Shown here: positions 42,433 through 50,408 of the stretch, in pieces | Position numbering within the stretch: the first letter of the stretch is position 1 | Layout: every line of letters starts with the position of its first letter | Assembly (NCBI GenBank): GCA_965207755.1 | Contig: OZ242297.1 | Coordinates: forward strand, 3,162,001-3,226,000 | Source of the DNA: Aldehydirespirator sp028819505 | GTDB lineage: Bacteria > Actinomycetota > Acidimicrobiia > Acidimicrobiales > Aldehydirespiratoraceae | Reading direction: 5' to 3' | DNA length: 64,000 bases | Program-made: the position numbers and the translations under genes | The notes under the pieces: model-generated | The model's database searches: none | The model's input: the letters and a program-made list of their open reading frames with translations, nothing else | Told to the model about the DNA's origin: nothing

Positions 42433-42873
42433 CTAGAGCAGGAAGGCGAGACGCACCTCGGTTCCCTGTGAGCAGGAGTCAATGCTCGACTGGTCGGCCA
42501 GGGTCCGCATGATGGAGATGCCCAAACCGGACTCGCGTCCGAGCCTGGCCTCCGATTCGGGAGGCGGCATCTCCGGCAGCGCGTCCACGTCGAAGCCGGG
42601 ACCCTCGTCGCGGACCGTCACCACGACGCTCCCGTCGGAGCAGCGGCAGCAGACCTTCACGGGACGGTTGCTGCCGGAGCGGATGTGGGCCTGTATGGCG
42701 TTGGTGGTCGCCTCCGACACCGCCACCCGGAGGTCGTCGATGCGCGACGCATCGAGGCCCGGCGCCAGCTCGGCCGCCGCGGCCACCACCAGGCGCACCA
42801 GGGACACGTAGTCGGCCCGGGCCGGTATCTCGATCTCGACTGCGTCGCCGGCGGCCGCCTCCGCGCCGCTCAT
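42433..42873 (-). CDS. Anti-sigma regulatory ATPase/kinase (RsbW-like, HATPase_c_2)
   Basis: This 146-aa GHKL protein has the N box 'LRVAVSEATTNAIQAHI' (E..TNA..H) and the G1 box 'VVVTVRDEGPGFD'. The G2 region is 'GRESGLGISIMRTLAD'. Such proteins bind and inhibit a sigma factor and phosphorylate a STAS partner, which is encoded directly upstream (42908-43288). The ATG start lies in the first copy of a 38-bp duplicated junction; the partner's stop is in the second. No sigma gene is nearby. Confidence 0.88.
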   Translation of the reverse strand: MSGAEAAAGDAVEIEIPARADYVSLVRLVVAAAAELAPGLDASRIDDLRVAVSEATTNAIQAHIRSGSNRPVKVCCRCSDGSVVVTVRDEGPGFDVDALPEMPPPESEARLGRESGLGISIMRTLADQSSIDSCSQGTEVRLAFLL

Positions 42874-42934
42874 GGACGCCTCCGGTCGGCGGCCGCCTCC
42901 GCGCCGCTCATGGACGCCTCCGGTCGGCGGCCGC
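42851..42934. repeat. 38-bp tandem duplication splitting the STAS / anti-sigma junction
   Basis: The segment ggccgcctccgcgccgctca followed by tggacgcctccggtcggc is present at about 42852-42889 and again at 42890-42927, head to tail. The plus-strand 'ctcatgg' (stop TGA overlapping start ATG on the minus strand) occurs in both copies. One copy provides the anti-sigma start, the other the STAS stop. Confidence 0.88.
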
Positions 42935-43288
42935 GCCGCCGCGGACGGCCGCGGACGGCTCGGGCAGAGCGCCGATCGAGTCGTGCATCGCCAGGACCCT
43001 GTCCAGGTCGCAGATCTCGAACACTCTGCGGATGCGGGACGACGGGCACACCACGGCCAGTTCGCCGCCCCGCTGGCGCACTCGCTTGAGCGCGCCGACC
43101 ACCGCCCCCAGGCCGAACGAGTCGACGAAGTCGAGAGCCGACAAGTCGAGGGCCAGCAGGCGGGAACCCTCGGCCACGGCGGTGACGACGGCCTGGCGCA
43201 GGTCGGGCGCCCCGACGACATCGAGGTCGCCAGCGACGCTGAGCACGGTCCACGGCGGCTGCTCACTGCGCCGGATCGTGACGGACAC
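42908..43288 (-). CDS. Anti-anti-sigma factor (STAS domain, RsbV-like)
   Basis: This protein of about 126 aa is a STAS domain with 'WTVLSVAGDLDVVGAPDLRQAV' and the phosphorylation site 'LSALDFVDSFGLGAVVGAL', where Ser in 'VDS.GLG' is the usual kinase target. A GTG at 43288 is taken as the start. Unphosphorylated, it would bind the downstream-encoded anti-sigma kinase and free the sigma factor. The C-terminal ten residues (AAADRRRP) come from the duplicated junction and are probably not original. Confidence 0.85.
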   Translation of the reverse strand: MSVTIRRSEQPPWTVLSVAGDLDVVGAPDLRQAVVTAVAEGSRLLALDLSALDFVDSFGLGAVVGALKRVRQRGGELAVVCPSSRIRRVFEICDLDRVLAMHDSIGALPEPSAAVRGGAAADRRRP

Positions 43289-43456
43289 GGACCAAGACGG
43301 TACCGCATCGCCGGCTTCGCGGGGCGGCCCCTGCACCGGGCGGCCCGGCCCTGCCCCGGCCCTGCGCCCCGACCGTGACGGACACAGACCGCCACAGTGC
43401 CGCCTGCCCGGATGGACTCGGTGACTCAGGGGCCGGGCGGGTGGGCGGCCGCCCGC

Positions 43457-43846
43457 CTACTCCAAGCGCATGGTGGCTCGGGCCTCGAACACCGCGTCCC
43501 CCACCAGGGGTCCCACCAGCGGGACGTCGGTGGGCTCGGCGTACTGCAGCTGCACAGTCGCTCTGCCGCCGGCCCGATGCACCACGACGGTCAGTCGCCG
43601 AGGATCCAAGTCGGCTGCGGCGGCCGCGGCGGACCGCACCTCTGCGTCGCTGACCCCGACCGCGGCCGAGCGCACCGCCTCGCGGGCCGCGTGGGTGACC
43701 AGCACCCGGGCCCGAACGAGCAGGCCCACCTGCACCACAGCCAGCAGCATCAACGCGAAGAACGGCATCACCAGCGCGAACTCCACCGTCGCCTGCCCCG
43801 ACTGCGGGCCGCGCCCCGGCCGGCGAACGGCGCGCCCGCCGCTCAC
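43457..43846 (-). CDS. TadE-like pseudopilin
   Basis: This 129-aa protein has a short basic leader and the TadE signature 'QSGQATVEFALVMPFFALMLLAVVQVGLL' (G/xxxxEF with Glu at +5), then a helix with 'LVTHAAREAVRSAAVG' and a beta-rich C-terminus. The GTG start overlaps the stop of flp (GTGA). TadE-like proteins are minor pilins of the Tad system. Confidence 0.85.
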   Translation of the reverse strand: MSGGRAVRRPGRGPQSGQATVEFALVMPFFALMLLAVVQVGLLVRARVLVTHAAREAVRSAAVGVSDAEVRSAAAAAADLDPRRLTVVVHRAGGRATVQLQYAEPTDVPLVGPLVGDAVFEARATMRLE

Positions 43847-44055
43847 TTGACCATCTTGGCGACGGTGTCCACCATCTTGTCGAGCAGCCACGCGATCCTG
43901 CCCGAGCCCGTCGCCCAGGTCAGCAGCAGCACCGCCACCGCGGCGGCGCCGACGATGACGAGGGCGTACTCGGCAGTGGTCTGGCCGCGCTCATCGAGCC
44001 GGCGGCGCGCCGAGCCGTAGAGCGTCACCAGCACCGTAAAGATGCGCAAGAGCAT
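43843..44055 (-). CDS. Flp-type major pilin
   Basis: This 70-aa prepilin has a leader to residue 24 and the processing site 'ERGQTTAEYALVIVGAAAVAVLLL' (cleavage after Gly, Glu at +5, Tyr at +6 as in Flp). A short amphipathic tail follows. The ribosome site aaggagag lies six bases upstream of ATG 44055, the strongest in the locus, in keeping with a highly made pilin. The gene is separated from tadC by about 80 bases, whereas other tad genes overlap. Confidence 0.88.
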   Translation of the reverse strand: MLLRIFTVLVTLYGSARRRLDERGQTTAEYALVIVGAAAVAVLLLTWATGSGRIAWLLDKMVDTVAKMVK

Positions 44056-44133
44056 GATCTCTCCTTCCGGAATAGTGACGGGATCGGCCTCCGCCGTCGT
44101 GGCCGGGGCCTACCCGCCTGAGCTATGGGGCCG

Positions 44134-44931
44134 TCACGGCGCGAGGCCCAAGTCGGAGACGCTTCCCAACAGCAGCGGCACCACGGTCAGCAGGCAGAAC
44201 GCGGGCAGCACGCAGAACACCAGCGGGAACAGCATCAGCACCGGAACCCGCCGGGCAGCCTCCTGCGCGCGGACCCGGCGCCGGCGGTGAGCCTCGTCGG
44301 CGGCTCGCTGCAGCGCGGGCCGCAGCGGCGTTCCATCGATCTCGGCCGCGGTCACCGCATGCACGACCGGCGAGACGCTGGCGCCCAGAGTGTCCCGCAG
44401 CCGTCGCACCGAGTCGACGAAGGGCTCGCCGGCCGCGGTGCGCCGCACCACTGCCAGCAGCTCCGACCGGAACGGCTCCGAGACTCGGGGACCGACGTCG
44501 GCCAGGGCCGTCACCGTGGGCCTGCCCGCCCCGACCATCAGCCCCAGCAGGTCGATCACCTCGGGCAGGTGGCGCTCGACCTGCTGCACGCGTCGGCGCC
44601 TGCGGGACCGGCGCCGGACGGCGACCGAGACCACCACCCCCGAGAGCGCGAGCAGGCCGGAGGCCGGGCCGAGCGCCACGGCCACGGCAGCGGTCACGAG
44701 AGCCGAGACGCCGACCAGCGCCTCGTCCTCGGGCTCCACTGCGCCGCCCGACAGCCGCCGGCCCAGTGCCGACAGAGCACCGGCGGGGTCGCGCCCGGCG
44801 GGGTCGCGCCCGGCGGACCGGTCGGCGGCGCGAAGGCGGCGACGGGCGGCGCGCCGCGGCGCGTCCGACGCGTCGAAGGCCGTCAGCACCAGCAGGGCCG
44901 CGGCAGCCAGCGGCAGGAGAGCTACGCCCAC
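44134..44931 (-). CDS. tadC: TadC-type platform protein of the Tad pilus
   Basis: This 265-aa inner-membrane protein of the T2SSF family has 'VERHLPEVIDLLGLMVGAGRP' as the cytoplasmic helix typical of TadC, 'LRDTLGASVSPVVHAVTAAEIDGTPLRPAL' and C-terminal helices 'VLMLFPLVFCVLPAFCLLTVVPLLL'. GTG 44931 overlaps the tadB stop. The loop near residues 40-52 has a small in-frame repeat ('GRDPAGRDPAG') from a 15-bp tandem duplication. Confidence 0.88.
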   Translation of the reverse strand: MGVALLPLAAAALLVLTAFDASDAPRRAARRRLRAADRSAGRDPAGRDPAGALSALGRRLSGGAVEPEDEALVGVSALVTAAVAVALGPASGLLALSGVVVSVAVRRRSRRRRRVQQVERHLPEVIDLLGLMVGAGRPTVTALADVGPRVSEPFRSELLAVVRRTAAGEPFVDSVRRLRDTLGASVSPVVHAVTAAEIDGTPLRPALQRAADEAHRRRRVRAQEAARRVPVLMLFPLVFCVLPAFCLLTVVPLLLGSVSDLGLAP

Positions 44932-45605
44932 CAGCCCACGCCCCGGCACAGACGGGCCATCCACCAGAGGCCGAGTCCCTCCAGTGCCAGGCCGGCCACC
45001 AACGACATGAGCCCCACCGGCGTGGCCAGCAGCCGGCTCATCGCATCGGCGTCCACGAGCGTGACGATGGCCGCGAAGCCGGCCGGAGCAGCCGCGACGA
45101 CCATCCCGGAGGCGCGCGTCTGGGAGGTCAGTGCCCGGATCTCGTCGCCGAGGGCCTGCCGCTGGCGCAGCGATGCGGCCGCCCGGTCGAGACTCGCGGC
45201 CATGGCCGCTCCCGAGGCGTGGCCCAGCACCAGCAGGGCGGCGGCCGTCCGGCGGTCGGGCGTGTCGGCGACCCAATCGCCGAGAGCGTCGGCGAGGCTC
45301 AGCCCGCCGCGGACCCGGCTCACCACGGCACGCAGGCCGGTCTCGGGGAGCTCGGCGGCCACACCGTCGAGGGCGGTCAGCACCGAGGCGCCGGACCGCA
45401 GGGCCCGGGCCGTCAACTCGAGAGCCTGCGGTATGGCGTCGGCCTGCTCGGACCGCCCTGCCCACCGTCGCGCCGCGGCCACCACCCGGGCGGTCCCGGC
45501 CCTCCGAGGAGGCCCGCCGCCCGGCACGCGGCCCCGGGGCCCCGCCGGCGGCAGATCGGGGGCCAACGCGGCGAACAGAAGGACGGCAGCCAGCACCGCA
45601 GTCAC
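44922..45605 (-). CDS. tadB: TadB-type platform protein of the Tad pilus
   Basis: This 227-aa protein has the T2SSF domain with 'ALELTARALRSGASVLTALDGVA' and 'GGLSLADALGDWV', and ends with helices 'MVVAAAPAGFAAIVTLVDA' and 'LMSLVAGLALEGLGLWWMARL'. GTG 45605 overlaps the tadA stop (GTGA). With TadC it forms the membrane platform that the ATPase TadA drives. Confidence 0.87.
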   Translation of the reverse strand: MTAVLAAVLLFAALAPDLPPAGPRGRVPGGGPPRRAGTARVVAAARRWAGRSEQADAIPQALELTARALRSGASVLTALDGVAAELPETGLRAVVSRVRGGLSLADALGDWVADTPDRRTAAALLVLGHASGAAMAASLDRAAASLRQRQALGDEIRALTSQTRASGMVVAAAPAGFAAIVTLVDADAMSRLLATPVGLMSLVAGLALEGLGLWWMARLCRGVGWWA

Positions 45606-46978
45606 GTCGCGGCCTCCAAACACTTCCCGACCTCCAAACACTTCCCGACCTCCAAACACTTCCCGACCTCCAAACACTTCCCGACCTCCAAACACTTCCC
45701 GACCTCCAAACACTTCCCGACCTCCAAACACTTCCCGACCTCCAAGCGCTGCTCGGCCTCCAAACACTTCCCGGCCTCCAAGCGCTGCTCGGCCTCGAGT
45801 CGGGCGGCCCGGGCGATGGGCGAGCAGACCTCGGTGTCGCCGGCCAGCAGGCGCACCCGGTCGTGGTCGGCCACCTCGGCGACGGCGGCGATCCGCCGGG
45901 CGCCGTCGGGGGATCTTCCCAGATGCACTACTGCATCGATGGCGGCGGTCACATGGTCGCGGACCGCCTCCACTCCCAGGCGCTCGTCGGCTGCCGTGGC
46001 CAGCGCGGCCAGCCGGCGCAGAGCGTCGACCGGACCGTTGGCGTGCACGGTGGAGAGGCACCCGGCATGGCCCGTGTTCAGGGCGTGCAGCAGATCGAGC
46101 GCCTCCGGTCCCCGCACCTCGCCCACCACCAGCCGGTCGGGACGCATCCGCAGCGCGTTGCGCACGAGGTCTCGGATCGTCACCGCCCCTCCGCCCTCGC
46201 GGGACTCGGGCCGGGCCTCCAGCCTCACCACGTGGGGATGCTCCAGCTGCAGTTCGGCGGCGTCCTCGATGGTGATGACCCTCTGACGATGGCTCACCCG
46301 GCCGGCCAGGGCGTTGAGCAGGGTGGTCTTGCCCGCTCCCGTGCCGCCGCTCACGACGAGGTTGGCGCCCCGGTCCACGAGCTCCTCGAGCAGGGCCACC
46401 ACCGGCGGGCCCGCGAACATCTCGAGGGCCGCGCCGGGCACCACGAAGCGGCGGATCGTGACATAGGGGCCGTCGACCGCCACCGGGGGGACGGCCACAT
46501 GGACCCGGGAGCCGTCGGGCAGGCGACCGTCCACGCAGGGGGTCAGCTGATCGACCCGGCGGCCCAGCGGGGACACGATCCTCTCGATGACCAGATCGAC
46601 GGCGGCCCGGTCCAGCGACACCCCGCTGCGGCTCACCGTGCCGCCCCGCTCGATCCACACCGGCCCCGGCCCGTTGATCATCACCTCGCTCACCGCCGCA
46701 TCGGCGAGCAGCGGCTCCAGGGGGCCCAGGCCATGCACGCGGGCCGCGACCCGGGCCACCACTTCGTCGACCACCTGCGTCGGGGTGAGGGGGGCCAGAG
46801 CGCGGACGACGCCCGCGATGTCCATCGCCGGCATCGGGCCCTCGGCGATCCTGTCGATCACCGTGCGGTGCACGGCCTCCACCAGTGCGGCGGCGCCGTC
46901 GACGCCGGCGGCGCGGGCCCGGGCGGCCGCGTCGCGGCCCGCTGCCGATCCCTGCACAGCGACGACGCTGCCGCTCAT
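45602..46978 (-). CDS. tadA: TadA/CpaF-type pilus assembly ATPase with a repetitive C-terminal tail
   Basis: This 458-aa secretion ATPase powers Flp pilus assembly. Seen are 'PLLADAAVSEVMINGPGPVWIERGG', 'VTIRRF', Walker A 'NLVVSGGTGAGKTTLLNALAG', the Asp box 'RVITIEDAAELQLEHPHVVRLEARPES', 'LVRNALRMRPDRLVVGEVRG' (Walker B) and 'TGHAGCLSTVHANGP' (His box). The catalytic part is complete. Unusual is the last 60 residues: about ten six-residue repeats, seven of them EVGKCL, encoded by an 18-bp tandem array. ATG 46978 overlaps the stop of the upstream tadZ-like gene. Confidence 0.93.
   Translation of the reverse strand: MSGSVVAVQGSAAGRDAAARARAAGVDGAAALVEAVHRTVIDRIAEGPMPAMDIAGVVRALAPLTPTQVVDEVVARVAARVHGLGPLEPLLADAAVSEVMINGPGPVWIERGGTVSRSGVSLDRAAVDLVIERIVSPLGRRVDQLTPCVDGRLPDGSRVHVAVPPVAVDGPYVTIRRFVVPGAALEMFAGPPVVALLEELVDRGANLVVSGGTGAGKTTLLNALAGRVSHRQRVITIEDAAELQLEHPHVVRLEARPESREGGGAVTIRDLVRNALRMRPDRLVVGEVRGPEALDLLHALNTGHAGCLSTVHANGPVDALRRLAALATAADERLGVEAVRDHVTAAIDAVVHLGRSPDGARRIAAVAEVADHDRVRLLAGDTEVCSPIARAARLEAEQRLEAGKCLEAEQRLEVGKCLEVGKCLEVGKCLEVGKCLEVGKCLEVGKCLEVGKCLEAAT
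45611..45796 (-). repeat. 18-bp tandem array at the end of tadA
   Basis: The unit cttcccgacctccaaaca is repeated seven times without change (45621-45738 region), with three diverged units on the right (agcgctgctcggcctcca). In tadA it codes EVGKCL; the variant units code EAEQRL and EAGKCL. Copy number is likely to vary between strains. The array also lies immediately before the tadB start. Confidence 0.92.
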
Positions 46979-47649
46979 GCCGGCAGCTCGAAGCGCCGCA
47001 GCGGCGGAGGGAGCATGCTCACCATCGTCCCCGCGTCGACCGACCGGGCGACGCGGGGATCCCAGGCAACCCGCTGCACGCTGGAGGCGCCGACGGCGGC
47101 GGCCACGTCGCGCACCCGCAGAGCCCGGCCCGGCTCCTCCACCAGGACCACCCGGTCGTAGGGGCCGGACGTCCGCTGGGCCCGGTTCAGGGCGAGGTAG
47201 CAGGACCGCAGCACGCACACCGGCCGGTGCGGGTCGGCGAGGTCGGTCCGCAACTCGAACGGGTCAAGCCCGGCGTCCACCACCACCGGACCGGCACGGG
47301 CCAGCATCTCGAGCGCCAGAACCAGCCTCGAACGCTGGTTCCCTCCGTCCGCGGCGTGGCCGGCCAGCGCGGGCTGGGTGCCGTCGCGAAGCAGTCGCAG
47401 ACCCGGCGCCACGTCCTCGAGCAGCCTGCCGATGGCGTCGGCCGCGACGCCGTCCCCCGCGGCCACCCAATCGCCGATGCCGGGCTGCTGCGGCGCCGCG
47501 CCGGCGATCATGCCGAGCAGCGCCGGCTGGTCGCCGGTGAGGTCCACGAGCGTGGTCTCCCGGTCTTCGGAGGCCAGGCGGACAGCGGTCGCGGCGGCCA
47601 CCACCGACGTGCCTACCCCGCCCTTGACGGACCAATACCAGATAATCAT
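46975..47649 (-). CDS. TadZ/CpaE-like MinD-family ATPase
   Basis: This 224-aa protein begins 'MIIWYWSVKGGVGTSVVAAATAV', a deviant Walker A of the MinD/ParA family (KGGVGT) with Ser after it. 'TTLVDLTGDQPALLGMI' is the switch region and 'VVVDAGLDPFELRTDL' the Walker B. TadZ proteins localise the pilus machine at the pole. It is the first gene of the Tad operon in this window, followed by tadA, tadB, tadC, flp and tadE. The prepilin peptidase and secretin-like genes are not in the window; actinobacteria lack the secretin. Confidence 0.82.
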   Translation of the reverse strand: MIIWYWSVKGGVGTSVVAAATAVRLASEDRETTLVDLTGDQPALLGMIAGAAPQQPGIGDWVAAGDGVAADAIGRLLEDVAPGLRLLRDGTQPALAGHAADGGNQRSRLVLALEMLARAGPVVVDAGLDPFELRTDLADPHRPVCVLRSCYLALNRAQRTSGPYDRVVLVEEPGRALRVRDVAAAVGASSVQRVAWDPRVARSVDAGTMVSMLPPPLRRFELPA

Positions 47650-47691
47650 CGGCTCCTCCCCGCACGTCGGCGTGTCTTGACGGCGGGACTC

Positions 47692-47727
47692 GGAGCGCTG
47701 GGGCTCAGCTGGAGCGCCGAGCGCTCC
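47692..47727 (-). terminator. Possible hairpin terminator after the LLM oxidoreductase gene
   Basis: GGAGCGCT (47692-47699) pairs with AGCGCTCC (47720-47727) around a 20-base loop, between the end of the LLM gene and the start of the tad operon on the same strand. There is no T run, so termination is only inferred from position. Confidence 0.35.
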
Positions 47728-47809
47728 GGCGGCCGTCCCGGCATCCAGCGAACCGGGTCAGCGACAGCACTCTACAGGGGCTGCCGGACATCGCAACCCC
47801 ATTCGAGGA

Positions 47810-48790
47810 TTATTCGATCATTCCCATGATCTTCGCGCCGGAGCGGAGCAGCTTCTCGGCCGGCTCGTCGTCGAGCAGCGGCACGACGAAGGACTCGATC
47901 CCGTGCCGCACGGCCAGACTGTGAAGCTCCTCGGCGCACTCGCCCGGGGTGCCGGCGATCACGAAGGGCAGCGCCCACTCGTCGCGCACGTGCTCGGCCG
48001 CGGCCTCCAGACCGTCGGCCAGTGCCGCCCTGATCGCAGCCGCGTCCGCGCCGGTGAGCCCGATGGCCTCCTGCACGTCGGGAGGCGTGTCGACCAGCCG
48101 GTAGGTCATGTGGGGCTTGACCGCGGCCATGGCCTCGTCGTCGGTCACGAGCGTCGTGGAGTAGGCGATGCGGGGGTCGTTGCCCGCCGCCCGGCCCGAG
48201 GCCCGGATCCGCTCCACCGCAGGTCCGATGTGCGGCTTGTAGACGAAGTCGACCAACACCCCGTCGCAGGCGGCGCCGCCCAACTCCAGCATCCTCGGCC
48301 CCCGTCCGGCCAGCCATATCTCGATGCCGGGCCGGGCGTCCGGCAGCGACGCCCCGCGCAGGCTCACATGGGCGCCGTCGACGGTGACGGCGGCACCCGA
48401 GAACAGGCGACGGCAGGCGGCGACGGTCTCGCGCACCGCGGCCAGGGGCCGCTCGCGGGCGATGCCGAGGGGGTCGAGCGTGAGGCTGCCTCCGGCACCG
48501 ATGCCCAGGAAGGCCCGCCCGCCCGACAGCTCGTCGAGCGAGGCGATCGCCCCGGCGGTGGCCCCGGCGTGGCGTGTGTAGGGGTTGGTGATGCCCGGGC
48601 CTATCTCGAGGGACTCGGTCGCCGTCGCGATGGCGGTCATCGCCACGTACACGTCGCTGGCCGCGAGCCCCTCGTCGTACACCCAGCAGCGCTCGTAGCC
48701 GAGGCTCTCGGCCAGCCGGGCGATCTCCACGGCCCGCCCGATGGGTCCATGAGGCAGGACGTTGAACTCAGGCCGTACCACGGCACTCAC
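47810..48790 (-). CDS. LLM class F420-dependent oxidoreductase
   Basis: This protein of about 326 aa starts at GTG 48790. It is a luciferase-like TIM barrel parallel to the gene at 4383-5351: 'GYERCWVYDEGLAASDVY', 'LEIGPGITNPYTRHAG', 'AFLGIGAGGSLTLDPLG', 'IEIWLAGRGPRMLELGGAACDGVLVD' and 'ALPFVIAGTPGECAEEL'. The shared 'PYTRH' and 'AGRGPR' motifs suggest both bind F420 in the same way. The substrate is unknown. It lies at the left edge of the genomic island and is followed upstream by a 36-codon fragment of yqeB. Confidence 0.87.
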   Translation of the reverse strand: MSAVVRPEFNVLPHGPIGRAVEIARLAESLGYERCWVYDEGLAASDVYVAMTAIATATESLEIGPGITNPYTRHAGATAGAIASLDELSGGRAFLGIGAGGSLTLDPLGIARERPLAAVRETVAACRRLFSGAAVTVDGAHVSLRGASLPDARPGIEIWLAGRGPRMLELGGAACDGVLVDFVYKPHIGPAVERIRASGRAAGNDPRIAYSTTLVTDDEAMAAVKPHMTYRLVDTPPDVQEAIGLTGADAAAIRAALADGLEAAAEHVRDEWALPFVIAGTPGECAEELHSLAVRHGIESFVVPLLDDEPAEKLLRSGAKIMGMIE

Positions 48791-48829
48791 CCTACGGCCA
48801 CCGCCGACATGCCGCCGCAACCAGGCCGC

Positions 48830-48940
48830 TCACGCCAGGCCGCTGAGGCGGGCCAGCACAGCCTCCAGCACTCCCCCACCCACGGCCAGGGACTTGTCGG
48901 AGATCTCCCAGCACGCCGACGGATCGCAACGAGGATCGAC
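48830..48940 (-). pseudogene. yqeB 3'-end fragment; left direct repeat of the island
   Basis: In frame on the minus strand this reads '..DPSACWEISDKSLAVGGGV' then 'LEAVLARLSGLA' and stop, nearly the same as the last 36 residues of intact yqeB at 57272-58054. The two DNA copies align colinearly from the stop codon over 111 bases with about 14 mismatches. They share an uncut block of 31 identical bases (48861-48891 and 57303-57333). Upstream of this fragment the sequence switches to island DNA. It is best read as one arm of an insertion event at the yqeB 3' end. Confidence 0.85.
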
Positions 48941-48999
48941 TCAAATGGATCTACCACCTGAACTAATAGCCACAAGACTCACGCGCGTGACCACGAGCG

Positions 49000-49113
49000 G
49001 TGGCAACATGATGCCGATGGCACACAAGATCCGTCCGTGTTATAAATTCCGGAATTGATTCTCCCGGCGGGGCGTGGCAACATGATGCCGATGGCACACA
49101 AGATCCGTCGGTG
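49000..49113 (+). repeat. 40-bp direct repeat (74-bp period) duplicating the radical SAM gene start, with a 16-codon leader frame
   Basis: 49000-49039 and 49074-49113 match but for one base (gtggcaacatgatgccgatg and 20 more). The second copy is the true gene start. The first opens a separate short frame, MMPMAHKIRPCYKFRN and stop. The spacer holds the perfect 12-bp palindrome aattccggaatt (49045-49056), a plausible operator. Confidence 0.88.
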
Positions 49114-49990
49114 CGAAGCAGGGATTCACCTATTCGACCGGGTGTCTGGGCTGAACGTTCTACTGGACGAGATCGACGTGCCCTCAGAGCAGCAGTCGCA
49201 GGCTCCCCGTTACCTATCGATCGCGCTGACGAACGCCTGCGAGCTTCGATGCGCCTATTGTTACGCTCCCAAGCATCCGGCGGCACTCGACGCGGACCGC
49301 GTGGTTGCCTGGGCAGTGGAGTTGGACCGCGCTGGTTGTCTCGGTATTGGGTTTGGAGGTGGGGAGCCGACCACTCACCCCCGGTTCGCCCAGCTCTGCG
49401 CTCAGATCAGCGAGTCGACGTCGATGGCGGTGAGCTTCACTACACACGGCCATCGGCTCACCCCTGAACTCACAGACTCGCTGCGGGGGTCTGTTCACTT
49501 CGCACGCCTATCCGTCGACGGTGTCGGATCCACCTACGAGCGTCTCCGGCATCGGCCGTTCACGGCAGTAGTCGACGCTGCCGCCATGTTGCGTTCGGTA
49601 GCTCCGATCGGCATCAACGCGGTTGTCAACGCCGAGACCATCGCCGAAGTGGACCAGCTCGCTGAGTTTGCAGCCGAAGTCGGCGCGTCCGAACTGCTCC
49701 TCCTGCCTGAGCAGCCGACCGTGGCCAGACCGGGGATCTCTGACGCTGACGCTGAGCGACTCGTCCGCTGGGTTCGTGCCGTCAAACCGCCGGTGCGGCT
49801 CGCGATCTCCCGTTCCGGGCTTGAAGCCTCCCTGCCGGTCGCCGAACCCATCGCGGATGAGTCCTCTCTGGACGCGCACCTGCATATTGACGCGACCGGC
49901 GTCCTTCGTCCGAACGCATACTCGCTGGTGGAAACGCCCGTCGGGGACTCCATCCTCGATGCCGTGCGAGCGTTGAAGGAGGCGGCGTGA
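49082..49990 (+). CDS. Radical SAM protein
   Basis: This 302-aa enzyme has the 4Fe-4S motif 'NACELRCAYCYAP' (CxxxCxxC, near residues 50-60). The SAM-binding 'GIGFGGGEPTTHPRF' (GGE) follows, then 'SFTTHGHRL' and 'VHFARLSVDG'. The architecture is that of a SPASM-less AdoMet radical of the peptide/RNA modifying type, with a C-terminal region 'LHIDATGVLRPNAYSLVETPVGDSI' that resembles the start of a SPASM-like extension without its Cys cluster. Its stop overlaps the GTG of the next gene (GTGA), and the NTPase gene follows eight bases after that, so the three form one operon. What it modifies is unknown. Confidence 0.88.
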   Translation: MMPMAHKIRRCEAGIHLFDRVSGLNVLLDEIDVPSEQQSQAPRYLSIALTNACELRCAYCYAPKHPAALDADRVVAWAVELDRAGCLGIGFGGGEPTTHPRFAQLCAQISESTSMAVSFTTHGHRLTPELTDSLRGSVHFARLSVDGVGSTYERLRHRPFTAVVDAAAMLRSVAPIGINAVVNAETIAEVDQLAEFAAEVGASELLLLPEQPTVARPGISDADAERLVRWVRAVKPPVRLAISRSGLEASLPVAEPIADESSLDAHLHIDATGVLRPNAYSLVETPVGDSILDAVRALKEAA

Positions 49991-50400
49991 GGATCTGGTA
50001 CAGCTACGGGTCCGAACACTCGATGGACCTCGTGCTTGTCGGGACGTTCGAGACAGTCACCGGTGCAGAAGCGGCGGTTGAGAAGATGGAGGCGCTGAGG
50101 ACCCTCGCCGAGTCCGAGTGGTCCGAGGACGACTGGAGACGCAAAGACGAGCGCATGCCCGGCTCGCTCATGGATGGTCTGCGCGAGCTCAAGCTCTACG
50201 ACATGGGCAGATCCGACGTCGACATCTATGCCTTCGAGCACACGGTCGAACGAACGGGCTCGACCGTCCGAGTCCAGACCGAGGAGTCCGAGGTCCAAGG
50301 CTTCCTCAAGGTACTCATCCACCTCGGAGCGCGAGTCGAGGTGTTCTCTCGCCATAACTGGAACGAGGACGGAACGCCGAGAACCACCGAAGATAGCTGA
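49987..50400 (+). CDS. DUF6375-like protein of the radical SAM cassette
   Basis: This 137-aa protein starts at GTG 49987 inside the end of the radical SAM gene. It reads 'RIWYSYGSEHSMDLVLVGTFETV' and 'YDMGRSDVDIYAFEHTVERTGSTVRVQTEESEVQGFLKVLIHLGARVEVFSRHNW', which fits an alpha/beta fold; I recall this pattern as DUF6375 but could not search. It has no membrane or signal segment. By position it is either a partner of the radical SAM enzyme or an accessory of the NTPase. Confidence 0.6.
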   Translation: MRIWYSYGSEHSMDLVLVGTFETVTGAEAAVEKMEALRTLAESEWSEDDWRRKDERMPGSLMDGLRELKLYDMGRSDVDIYAFEHTVERTGSTVRVQTEESEVQGFLKVLIHLGARVEVFSRHNWNEDGTPRTTEDS

Positions 50401-50408
50401 AGCAGGCG

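Noticed and set aside
44105..44130. tRNA 5' half (minus strand GGCCCCATAGCTCAG...GGGTAG)
   Set aside because: The D-arm start resembles a tRNA, but no anticodon or T arm follows, and the stretch overlaps the intergenic region before flp. It is at best a scar.
48787..48975. Small gene at the left island edge
   Set aside because: The frame is not the one that continues yqeB. The sequence is explained as a yqeB 3' fragment.
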